15,809 nucleotides of DNA, taken from NCBI GenBank assembly GCA_016788945.1, contig JAEUSA010000155.1, forward strand, positions 1-15,809, written 5' to 3'. A model generated the notes under the pieces. It had not been told where the DNA came from. It ran no database searches and worked only from the letters and a program-made list of their open reading frames with translations. Within the stretch, counting starts at the first letter, position 1. Each line of letters starts with the position of its first letter. This DNA comes from Leptospiraceae bacterium. Lineage in GTDB: Bacteria > Spirochaetota > Leptospiria > Turneriellales > Turneriellaceae. This document shows positions 7,617 through 13,710 of this stretch, piece after piece. The position numbers were made by a program, and so were the translations under genes.

Positions 7617-8600
7617 TCAGCGCCCGAGAGAAATGACCACATTGCCTCGCTTATGGCCCTGCTCAACATAACGGTGCGCTTCGGCAATCTGCTCAAGCGG
7701 GTAGGTGCGGTCGATCACAGGGCGCAGCTTACCCTGTTCTGCGAGGTCGCGGATAAACTCCAGGTCTATTCTCTTTTCAGAGGCAACGAGCGCTACAAGG
7801 CGGGGTTTGTAGAACGGCTGTAGCAGCGGCAGGTAAAGGGTCTTGAGCGCACCGGCGGCAACGAGCGCTATCGTACCCGCCGGCTTCACGCGAGATAGAT
7901 GGTTTTTCCAATGTGTCTTACCGACGGTGTCGACGACAACATCGTACTGTGTAATATCTTTTGTGTACTCAGCGCTGTTATAGTCGAGCGCGCGTTCGGT
8001 ACCCTGCTGGCGCACAAGGTCGAGGTTTGCCGCGCTCGAAACGCCGGTGACGTGTGCACCAAAGTGCGCGGCCAGCTCTACCACAGCAGTGCCGACAGAG
8101 CCTGAAGCTCCGACAATCAAAACGCTTTGCCCAGCAGTCACGTTTGCCCTGCGCAGAAAGTTCAACGCCGTGAGGTAACCAAACGTGAGCGCGACTGCAT
8201 CGTTGAAACTGAAGCCGCGCGGCATGGTGGTCATGGTAGCCTTCTCGGGCAGTGAAACGTATTCGCCATAACCACCAAAGCGCATGAGTGTTGAACCGAA
8301 GAGCCTGTCACCCGACCGAAAGCGGGTTACCTTTGCGCCTGCAGCCACCACCTCACCGGCGAAAACTCCGCCCAAGATTTTGATGTGGGGTTTTCTCAGG
8401 CCCAGAAAGAGACGCACGCCCCAAGGGTCGGGACGCCGCAGGCGCCAGTCGGCAGAGTTCACTGCACTGGCATGCACGCGAATGAGCACGTCGCGCGGGC
8501 CGGGTTTAGGCACGGGCATCTCTTGTACTTGCAGTACTTCGGGATCACCGTAGCCGGTACACACCGCTGCGCGCATTCTGCCGCTGTTATGGTTTTCCAT
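7617..8600 (-). CDS. Zinc-free medium-chain (quinone-oxidoreductase-type) NAD(P)-dependent oxidoreductase
   Basis: A 327-residue MDR-superfamily enzyme. The N-terminal GroES-like domain has MRAAVCTGYGDPEVL and VHASAVNSADW; the catalytic-zinc cysteine and the structural-zinc cysteine cluster are both missing, as in quinone oxidoreductases and enoyl reductases. The NAD(P)-binding Rossmann segment VLIVGASGSVGTAVVELA spans about 160-177, and the protein ends GNVVISLGR, typical of the family. It probably reduces a quinone, enone or aldehyde using NADPH; the substrate is unknown. The ATG at 8600 is used here, but Met9 (8576) gives the more usual family start. A perfect GCTTACA-A-TGTAAGC palindrome lies 19 bp upstream, so the gene should belong to the TetR regulon described below. 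Confidence 0.93.
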   Translation of the reverse strand: MENHNSGRMRAAVCTGYGDPEVLQVQEMPVPKPGPRDVLIRVHASAVNSADWRLRRPDPWGVRLFLGLRKPHIKILGGVFAGEVVAAGAKVTRFRSGDRLFGSTLMRFGGYGEYVSLPEKATMTTMPRGFSFNDAVALTFGYLTALNFLRRANVTAGQSVLIVGASGSVGTAVVELAAHFGAHVTGVSSAANLDLVRQQGTERALDYNSAEYTKDITQYDVVVDTVGKTHWKNHLSRVKPAGTIALVAAGALKTLYLPLLQPFYKPRLVALVASEKRIDLEFIRDLAEQGKLRPVIDRTYPLEQIAEAHRYVEQGHKRGNVVISLGR

Positions 8601-8618
8601 AGCTATGATACTTGAGTA

Positions 8619-8633
8619 GCTTACAATGTAAGC
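8619..8633. promoter_or_regulatory. TetR-type operator 1, upstream of the oxidoreductase
   Basis: GCTTACAATGTAAGC is a perfect 7+1+7 palindrome. On the minus strand it is directly preceded by TTGACA (8635-8640), a consensus -35 hexamer, so the palindrome would fill the promoter spacer. The -10 at 17-bp spacing (ACTCAA) is poor; TATCAT at 8605-8610 is better but badly spaced. The rest of the gap up to 8699 shows no gene or terminator. Confidence 0.85.
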
Positions 8634-8699
8634 CTGTCAAGAAGAATTGCGGAATCATTTCGCGTTCGCCAGTGTGGATTTCCATGCGTCAAAGAGTTG

Positions 8700-9347
8700 C
8701 TACAGGTTAAAGTTAAACCCAAAATGAAGCCCAGGTTCAAAACCAAAGTATTTGGGCCACTTAGCTTCTTTTTGCTCAAAAGATTCCGGTGTATTCGTTT
8801 TTACAGGCCAATGCGTCAGACCAATCGATGGTTCAATAAAGAAACGATCATCAAAAAATCTAAACTGGTAACCCAAACGATAGGTCAAAAACAACGTGAA
8901 TCCAGTCGTGATAGCCCTACTATCGTCCGTATTATATACCTGATAAGCATGCATCGCATGAACGCCCGTATAAAATCCCTTCCACCAAAAATGATTGTAT
9001 GCCAGACCAATGACGTATTGGCGAACATATCCCGGAAAGTTGTATTGCTGCCGTTGTTCATCAACTAATTCGGGCCACGGCATACCCAATGGCCAATTGA
9101 ACTTCGATGTCTTGAATTCCAAGAAGACAACGTTCTTCGGTGTTATTCTATATCCGACATTGACCTGCGCAAAATCAGGCCGATTCGGGTCATCAGGAAC
9201 GAAATTTCCCAACATCAGCAAGGTGCTGCCAACGAAATAGCGATAAGAAGCCTCTTTGCTGGCGGGGATTCGCGGTGCTTCAACGGACTGACTATAGACC
9301 GATACCGATGCCATAAGCGACAAAAGCATAATTTTATTTAGATTCAT
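8700..9347 (-). CDS. Small outer-membrane beta-barrel protein, paralogue A
   Basis: A 215-residue exported protein. The N-terminal 20 or so residues (MNLNKIMLLSLMASVSVYSQS) form a signal peptide without a lipobox. The rest alternates polar and aromatic residues in short strands, as in outer-membrane beta-barrels, and ends GLHFGFNFNL, close to the usual aromatic-terminated final strand. It is clearly related to the next gene: shared blocks include RYF(V/I)G near 36-40, PGYVR, IGLAY, FIEPSI, LTHWP and EPGLH. I do not recognise a named family. GGGAG lies 6 nt before the ATG as a good ribosome-binding site. The upstream region carries the strongest operator of the set, suggesting its level in the envelope is set by the nearby TetR protein. 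A role in surface uptake, efflux or stress is possible but unproven. Confidence 0.85.
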   Translation of the reverse strand: MNLNKIMLLSLMASVSVYSQSVEAPRIPASKEASYRYFVGSTLLMLGNFVPDDPNRPDFAQVNVGYRITPKNVVFLEFKTSKFNWPLGMPWPELVDEQRQQYNFPGYVRQYVIGLAYNHFWWKGFYTGVHAMHAYQVYNTDDSRAITTGFTLFLTYRLGYQFRFFDDRFFIEPSIGLTHWPVKTNTPESFEQKEAKWPKYFGFEPGLHFGFNFNL

Positions 9348-9384
9348 ATTCGCTCCCGGCGCATTTCAGTGCGCTGCAATTCCA

Positions 9385-9415
9385 TTAGGCTTACATTGTA
9401 AGCCTGTAAGCCTAA
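9385..9415. promoter_or_regulatory. TetR-type operator 2, nested palindromes with three half-sites
   Basis: The core AGGCTTACA-T-TGTAAGCCT (9387-9405) is a perfect 9+1+9 palindrome. A third TGTAAGCCT copy starts at 9405, so the outer arms TTAGGCTTACA (9385-9395) and TGTAAGCCTAA (9405-9415) also form an exact 11-bp inverted repeat. Read on the minus strand, the third copy supplies CTTACA as a -35-like hexamer. A 17-bp spacer containing the core follows, then TAATGG as a possible -10. It lies upstream of outer-membrane paralogue A. Confidence 0.87.
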
Positions 9416-9432
9416 AAAAGAAATCCGCCTGC

Positions 9433-10092
9433 TCAAAACTTGAACCCCACATGCAAACCAGGTTCTATGAAGTAGCTTGGCCAGCGGCTGTCGAGGCGGG
9501 CAAAGTCGGCCGGCACATTGGTGTTGATCGGCCAGTGCGTCAGCGCTATTGAAGGTTCAATAAACACGTGGTCGTCGCAGAAACTAAAGTGATAACCGAG
9601 CCGCAACGTCATGAAGAGCTGAAACCCCTCTTGAATAGTTTTACCGTCGGGTGCGTTAAAATGTTGCCAGAGGGGTAACGCATGAATCGCCGTATAGAGA
9701 CCCTGCCACAGGTATCGCTGATAGGCGAGCCCTATGCCGTAAGAGCGCACGTAGCCGGGGTAACGTTGCGAATCATCGCTCATGTCGGGGCCCCAGGGAG
9801 TACCAAGCGCGCGGTGGTAAGTCCAGGTGATTGCTTCAACCGAAAGCACATCCTTTTTTGTTAGCCAGTAGCCGAAGTTGAGCTGGTAGAAATTGGGTGA
9901 AGGGCTCGCGATTGCATTCATCACCATGAAGAGCGATGTGCCGATAAAGTACCTGTTGATGGGTTCGGTGCTTGGTGGTGTCTGTCTTTGCACGCTCGAC
10001 GCAGTCGGCTCTTGCTTCTGCGCAAAGGTTGTGCCGGTGCTGAGCAGCATAAGTGCGCCGACGAGCACAACGAATAATCTTATTTTAGTCAT
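9433..10092 (-). CDS. Small outer-membrane beta-barrel protein, paralogue B
   Basis: A 219-residue paralogue of the preceding barrel protein. A clear signal peptide (about 25 residues, ending TTFA before QKQEP) is followed by a Pro/Gln/Thr-rich linker to about residue 45. Beta-strand-like segments then run to a classic C-terminal outer-membrane signature, EPGLHVGFKF, ending in Phe. The conserved blocks FIEPSIALTHWPINTN and PGYVRSYGIGLAY match paralogue A, so the two arose by tandem duplication and then diverged considerably. The ribosome-binding site AGGAG (10098-10102) is strong, 5 nt before the ATG. Its promoter region contains operator 3 and is divergent from the tetR gene, the usual layout for a repressor and its main target. 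No specific function can be assigned. Confidence 0.87.
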   Translation of the reverse strand: MTKIRLFVVLVGALMLLSTGTTFAQKQEPTASSVQRQTPPSTEPINRYFIGTSLFMVMNAIASPSPNFYQLNFGYWLTKKDVLSVEAITWTYHRALGTPWGPDMSDDSQRYPGYVRSYGIGLAYQRYLWQGLYTAIHALPLWQHFNAPDGKTIQEGFQLFMTLRLGYHFSFCDDHVFIEPSIALTHWPINTNVPADFARLDSRWPSYFIEPGLHVGFKF

Positions 10093-10151
10093 AGGTTCTC
10101 CTTACCGCGCTTTTGCGAAACTGTTTCGACAAAGGCGGCGAGGCTGCTTCA

Positions 10152-10166
10152 GCTTACAGTGTAAGC
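10152..10166. promoter_or_regulatory. TetR-type operator 3, upstream of paralogue B
   Basis: GCTTACAGTGTAAGC is a perfect 7+1+7 palindrome. On the minus strand it is preceded by TTTACA (10169-10174), in the same register as TTGACA and CTTACA at the other two sites, followed by GG and then the palindrome. The shared layout is hexamer, GG, then CTTACA-N-TGTAAGC, which fits repressor occupancy of the -35/-10 spacer. Confidence 0.85.
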
Positions 10167-10235
10167 CTGTAAAGCACAATACGGATCTGCCCGGCTCACT
10201 TACCCTTGGGTGGCTTGAACCAGCTGATTCAATGG

Positions 10236-10257
10236 TTGACACGCTGCACCGCAGCGT
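10236..10257 (+). promoter_or_regulatory. Candidate tetR promoter -35 with overlapping small palindrome
   Basis: TTGACA (10236-10241) is a consensus -35 in the right direction for tetR. Directly after it ACGCTGC and GCAGCGT form a perfect 7-bp inverted repeat with an ACC loop (10241-10257), unrelated in sequence to the other operators. TAAATG at 10257-10262 is a weak -10 at 15-bp spacing. Whether the palindrome binds a second regulator is unknown. Confidence 0.45.
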
Positions 10258-10271
10258 AAATGCATTCCGTT

Positions 10272-10286
10272 GATTACACCGTAAGC
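10272..10286. promoter_or_regulatory. TetR-type operator 4, degenerate, just before tetR
   Basis: GATTACACCGTAAGC matches the GCTTACA-N-TGTAAGC consensus at 12 of the 14 fixed positions (13 of 15 counting the free centre). It ends 11 bp before the tetR ATG, downstream of the candidate promoter, which would give weaker autorepression than at the target genes. Assignment rests only on similarity to the three perfect sites. Confidence 0.65.
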
Positions 10287-10297
10287 CACTGCAGACC

Positions 10298-10993
10298 ATG
10301 CCAAAGAAACAAAGCAAAAAAAACTCCCCCCCACGCAAACCGCTGAGCCGCGAACGCATTCTCAAAACCGCCTTAGCCTTAGTCGACAAGCAAGGCATCG
10401 AAGCGCTGTCTATGCGCAACCTCGCTGCGGAGCTGAGCGTCGAGGCAATGTCGCTCTATAAGCACGTGGCGAACAAAGATGCGGTGCTCGACGGTCTTGT
10501 CGAGATTATCCTGCGCGAGATGGAAATTCCACCGATCGGTACACCGTGGCGCGAAGCGATGCGGCGCCGCGCGTGGTCGGTGCGACGCACGATTCAGCGG
10601 CACCCATGGGCCTCGGTGCTGATCGAGTCGCGTACGGCACCCAGCGAAGCCCGCCTGCGGTATGCTGACACGGTGCTTTCCATTCTGAACAAAGCGGGCT
10701 TTTCGCCCGAGGTGCAGTACCGTGCCTTTGGAATGCTCGACAGTTATGTTTACGGTTTCGAGCTGCAAGAGGTCAACTGGCCGACAAAAGAATCTGACCG
10801 ACTTAAGGCGGTCACGGGTGTAAAAGAGTTTTTGAAAGATGGTCGGTTTCCGAATCTGATGACTGTAGTGCAAGATGCGGCCTGGCTCAGGCTCGAGCCG
10901 GGGGCTAAACCCTACGATGCTGAATTTGAATTTGGTCTCGAGCTGATTTTAGACGGGCTTGAGCGGTTGCTGCAAACCCACGCTAATTCTTGA
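10298..10993 (+). CDS. TetR/AcrR-family transcriptional repressor
   Basis: A 231-residue one-component regulator. After a basic N-terminus, the DNA-binding domain starts at about residue 17 (SRERILKTALALVDKQG). The helix-turn-helix is LSMRNLAAELSVEAMSLYKHVANKDAVLDGLV (about 37-68 in all), with SLYKHVANK as the usual recognition-helix region. The C-terminal ligand and dimer domain, with HPWASVLIESR and AFGMLDSYVYGFELQE, resembles the TetR_C_1 type. It should repress its targets until a small hydrophobic ligand binds. Four matching palindromes occur in the flanking promoters of the oxidoreductase, both outer-membrane genes and tetR itself, so local regulation and autoregulation are likely. The ligand is unknown. 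No good ribosome-binding site precedes the ATG. The metallopeptidase gene begins 30 bp after its stop and may be on the same transcript. Confidence 0.95.
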   Translation: MPKKQSKKNSPPRKPLSRERILKTALALVDKQGIEALSMRNLAAELSVEAMSLYKHVANKDAVLDGLVEIILREMEIPPIGTPWREAMRRRAWSVRRTIQRHPWASVLIESRTAPSEARLRYADTVLSILNKAGFSPEVQYRAFGMLDSYVYGFELQEVNWPTKESDRLKAVTGVKEFLKDGRFPNLMTVVQDAAWLRLEPGAKPYDAEFEFGLELILDGLERLLQTHANS

Positions 10994-11023
10994 CGCAGTG
11001 CCTGCCCAAGTTTCTTTAAGGCA

Positions 11024-12046
11024 GTGGCAACGACTCCGATCGATCTGGATGGTGTAGAAGAAAAACAGCTTTTGCAGTTCCGCCTCTGCGACCTACCGCT
11101 CAAGATCGAGAATACCTGGCTAAACGAACTTGTGCAAAAGCTGTATGCGGAACTCGAAGCGCGCGGCCTCGCATTTCGGCCGCCGTGTTATCTCGGCGAT
11201 GAGTGGTTTTCACCAGAAGGTATACCGGCAATTGCGCTACCCTTTTATCTCGCTCACCCGCGGCTCATTCAGCTCGAACGCAAACTGATCGGCGAAGCCG
11301 AGGGCGAAAGCCGCGAAGAGGCGATGCGGCTGTTACGCCATGAATGCGGCCATGCCATGGTCCATGCTTTCGGATTAACCAAGCGACAAAGCTGGCGCGG
11401 GGTGTTCGGGCATCCCCGTAAACCGTTCAGCGACTATTACCGCTACCAGCCCTACAGTAAATCCTACGTGCGCAATCTGAAAGATTTTTATGCGCAGAGT
11501 CACCCTGAAGAAGATTTTGCAGAGACGTTCGCCGTGTGGTTGAACCCAGATAGCAACTGGCGTGAGCTCTATGCAGAATGGCCGGCCCTCAAGAAGCTTG
11601 AATATATCGACGAGCTTGTACCCTCAGTGGGAAAAAAGACCATCACGGTACCCAAAAAAGATTTTTTCTGGCATATCAGCACATTAAAGAAGAAACTGGA
11701 ATCACATTACCGCGCCAAACGCAAACTCTATATTGAGCATGAGGCCGATTTCTTTGACGCTGATCTGCGATTGATCTTCAGCGAGAGCGCAAAATCGCCG
11801 AAATTTAAAGCATCGCGCTTTCTCATGGCGCGGCGCGGCATACTCGAAGACACTGTGAGCAGATTCACCGGGGAAAAGAAAGTGCTGATACGAAATCTGC
11901 TGAGTCGCCTCAGACGGCGCTGTGATACGTTAACACTCGGCATTGTTGCTGGCAAAGAAGAAATGGTACTCACACAGTTTACATCCTACCTTACCTCGCT
12001 GGTCTCAAACCATCGTTATACCAACCGCTACAAACCGGGAAAATGA
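11024..12046 (+). CDS. Putative zinc-binding metallopeptidase (zincin-like)
   Basis: A 340-residue protein with a zincin active site. HECGH is at residues 106-110 (His106, Glu107, His110), and the acidic segment PEEDFAETFAVWL at 161-173 probably supplies the third zinc ligand. YQPYSKSYVRNL and WPALKKLEYIDEL are further blocks I associate with a family annotated only as putative zinc-binding metallopeptidase. There is no signal peptide, so it should act in the cytoplasm. The last 130 residues are basic and helical, of unknown role. The start is a GTG at 11024 with TTTAAGG just upstream. The TGA overlaps the ATG of the ATP-grasp gene (ATGA), which implies coupled translation and a joint function. 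It follows tetR by 30 bp. Substrate and physiological role are unknown; the peptidase assignment is by motif only. Confidence 0.85.
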   Translation: MATTPIDLDGVEEKQLLQFRLCDLPLKIENTWLNELVQKLYAELEARGLAFRPPCYLGDEWFSPEGIPAIALPFYLAHPRLIQLERKLIGEAEGESREEAMRLLRHECGHAMVHAFGLTKRQSWRGVFGHPRKPFSDYYRYQPYSKSYVRNLKDFYAQSHPEEDFAETFAVWLNPDSNWRELYAEWPALKKLEYIDELVPSVGKKTITVPKKDFFWHISTLKKKLESHYRAKRKLYIEHEADFFDADLRLIFSESAKSPKFKASRFLMARRGILEDTVSRFTGEKKVLIRNLLSRLRRRCDTLTLGIVAGKEEMVLTQFTSYLTSLVSNHRYTNRYKPGK

Positions 12047-13056
12047 AAATTCTCGTCGCGTTCGACTATCCGAAGGCCCCGCCGAAAAATGGCGATTATG
12101 CGGCACAACTGCATGCCGATGACTGGCGACCGATACGCAATGTTAGCGAGGCCATTGTGCGACTCGGCCATGAGGCAATATTGCAGGGCGTTTTCGACAA
12201 TATCATGCCCCTCATCACCACAATCCGGCGGCGCAAGCCTGACCTCGTGTTTAACATGCTTGAGACCTTTAAGCAACAGCGCAAATATGAAGGCGCGCTG
12301 GCGGGTCTTTTTGACCTGCTGCAGGTACCGTATACCGGATGCTCAGCAGCGGCGCTCACGATCTGCCGCAATAAGCAATACACAAAGCAGTTGTTGAGTC
12401 AGTACGATATCCACATTCCGAAATCGGTTTTGTTCCCGCGCGGCAAAACAAACCGCAGTATAAAAGATCTGACCTTTCCGGTCATCGTGAAACCTCTCGG
12501 CCTTGAAGGTTCTGACGGTATTTCGCAGGCGTCGTTCGTCGAAGATGAAAAGGCCTGTATTGAGCGCGTGAAAACGCTGCACGAAAATTACGAGGTTGAT
12601 GCCCTCGCCGAAGAATACATCGAAGGCCGCGAGATTTACGCCGGCGTCTTGGGCCTTGATAAGCTGACCGCATTGCCATTGCGCGAAATGCTATTTACGA
12701 ACTTTCCTGAGGACAAACCCAAATTCGCCACGTTCCACGCCAAATGGAACCCCGAGTTCCGCAAAAAATGGGGCATAAAAAATACTTTTGCCAAGGGTAT
12801 AGACGAAAAAGTTGAAGCGGAGATTGAAAACATCAGCAAAACCGCGTTCCGTGCATTAGGCCTCTCGGGCTTCGCGCGGCTCGATCTGCGCCTCACGGAG
12901 AAAAATGAAATCTATGTGATCGAGGTGAATCCGAACCCGAACATTGCCAACGACGATGAGATTGCTTACGCTGCGCAGCGCTTGGGCATTTCGTATGACC
13001 AGCTGATACAGAAGCTCATCGATTATGGTAAACGCAAAGACAGCGTGCGCAGTTAG
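12043..13056 (+). CDS. D-Ala-D-Ala-ligase-like ATP-grasp carboxylate-amine ligase
   Basis: A 337-residue ATP-grasp enzyme expected to activate a carboxylate with ATP and join it to an amine. The N-terminal domain has VFNMLETF and GALAGLFDLLQVPYTGCSA (about 85-102), like the D-Ala ligase pre-ATP-grasp fold. The ATP-grasp core has FPVIVKPLGLEGSDGIS (Lys150), EEYIEGREIYAGVLG (190-204) and GFARLDLRL (Asp281). EVNPNPNIAND (Glu294, Asn296) provides metal ligands. It differs from true Ddl, which has an EVNTLPGMT-type ending, so a different peptide or amino-acid substrate is likely. The start overlaps the metallopeptidase stop by four bases. The stop overlaps, tail to tail, the stop of the PAP2 gene by four bases. 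It could be involved in making a short peptide or modifying a metabolite, with the partner peptidase trimming or recycling it. Confidence 0.88.
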   Translation: MKILVAFDYPKAPPKNGDYAAQLHADDWRPIRNVSEAIVRLGHEAILQGVFDNIMPLITTIRRRKPDLVFNMLETFKQQRKYEGALAGLFDLLQVPYTGCSAAALTICRNKQYTKQLLSQYDIHIPKSVLFPRGKTNRSIKDLTFPVIVKPLGLEGSDGISQASFVEDEKACIERVKTLHENYEVDALAEEYIEGREIYAGVLGLDKLTALPLREMLFTNFPEDKPKFATFHAKWNPEFRKKWGIKNTFAKGIDEKVEAEIENISKTAFRALGLSGFARLDLRLTEKNEIYVIEVNPNPNIANDDEIAYAAQRLGISYDQLIQKLIDYGKRKDSVRS

Positions 13057-13661
13057 CGCTGACTCAAAAACCACGGCCAGCCAAACACCCAAACGAGCTC
13101 GGCCGCCATTGCGCCTGTGCCAATGATGCTGCCCGCAATCACTTCACTCAGCGTATGTTCTTTCAGACGTACACGGCTCCAGGCGGTCAGCCACAACGCG
13201 GCTATGCCACATACAGCGCCCGCCAAACCAAACGGATAAGCGACCGCCGGTATGAGCCCGCCGATACCGGCGCAGTGCAGGCTGACTTTGAAGCGCAGCG
13301 AGATGAGCGCGATCACAATAATGTTCGGCAACCCGAACGCCAAAACCGCCACCACGAGGCGACCAATCGCAGGGTCGCGCCACAGCAAAAATACCGTCAG
13401 CGCAAAGCAGACGATCAAAACAGGAAACAGGTATTTCCGCTGCCGGCGATCCGACACATGAAAATTTTCAAACACGCCTTTCTTCATCAGTACGATAACG
13501 TAGACAGTGGGTACGCCACACATAATGAGAATTGCCGCAATGACCATCGGCGCGGCATCCCAGCGGATACCCATTTCGGCCGTGCCGATCGCGAGCATCA
13601 CGGGGATACCGACGAACAGCGGATTAAAAATTGCCGAAATGTAATACGCGAAGCGATCCAC
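13053..13661 (-). CDS. PAP2-superfamily membrane phosphatase (type 2 phosphatidic acid phosphatase-like)
   Basis: A 202-residue polytopic membrane protein with about six helices. PAP2 motifs are recognisable but modified. A basic stretch, KKGVFENFHVSDRRQRKYLFP (61-80 region), sits where motif 1 is expected. KVSLHCAG with Ser127-His129 replaces the usual PSGH of motif 2. SRVRLKEHTLSEVIAG (162-177) fits motif 3, SR-x5-H-x3-(D/E), with His169 and Glu173 where Asp is usual. Likely substrates are lipid phosphates or polyprenyl pyrophosphate on the outer face of the inner membrane. It starts with GTG at 13661 without a clear ribosome-binding site, 49 bp after the murU-like stop, so it may be the last gene of the cell-wall recycling operon. 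The family is fairly sure; activity is less so given the altered residues. Confidence 0.8.
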   Translation of the reverse strand: MDRFAYYISAIFNPLFVGIPVMLAIGTAEMGIRWDAAPMVIAAILIMCGVPTVYVIVLMKKGVFENFHVSDRRQRKYLFPVLIVCFALTVFLLWRDPAIGRLVVAVLAFGLPNIIVIALISLRFKVSLHCAGIGGLIPAVAYPFGLAGAVCGIAALWLTAWSRVRLKEHTLSEVIAGSIIGTGAMAAELVWVFGWPWFLSQR

Positions 13662-13710
13662 GGCATGGCATCGGGCGCAGAGGTGCTGCGGTCAACCGGG
13701 AATTGGTGGA

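Noticed and set aside
8640..8699. Possible terminator after outer-membrane paralogue A
   Set aside because: Only a weak GCGGAAT/ATTTCGC pairing is present, with no T-tract; not convincing.
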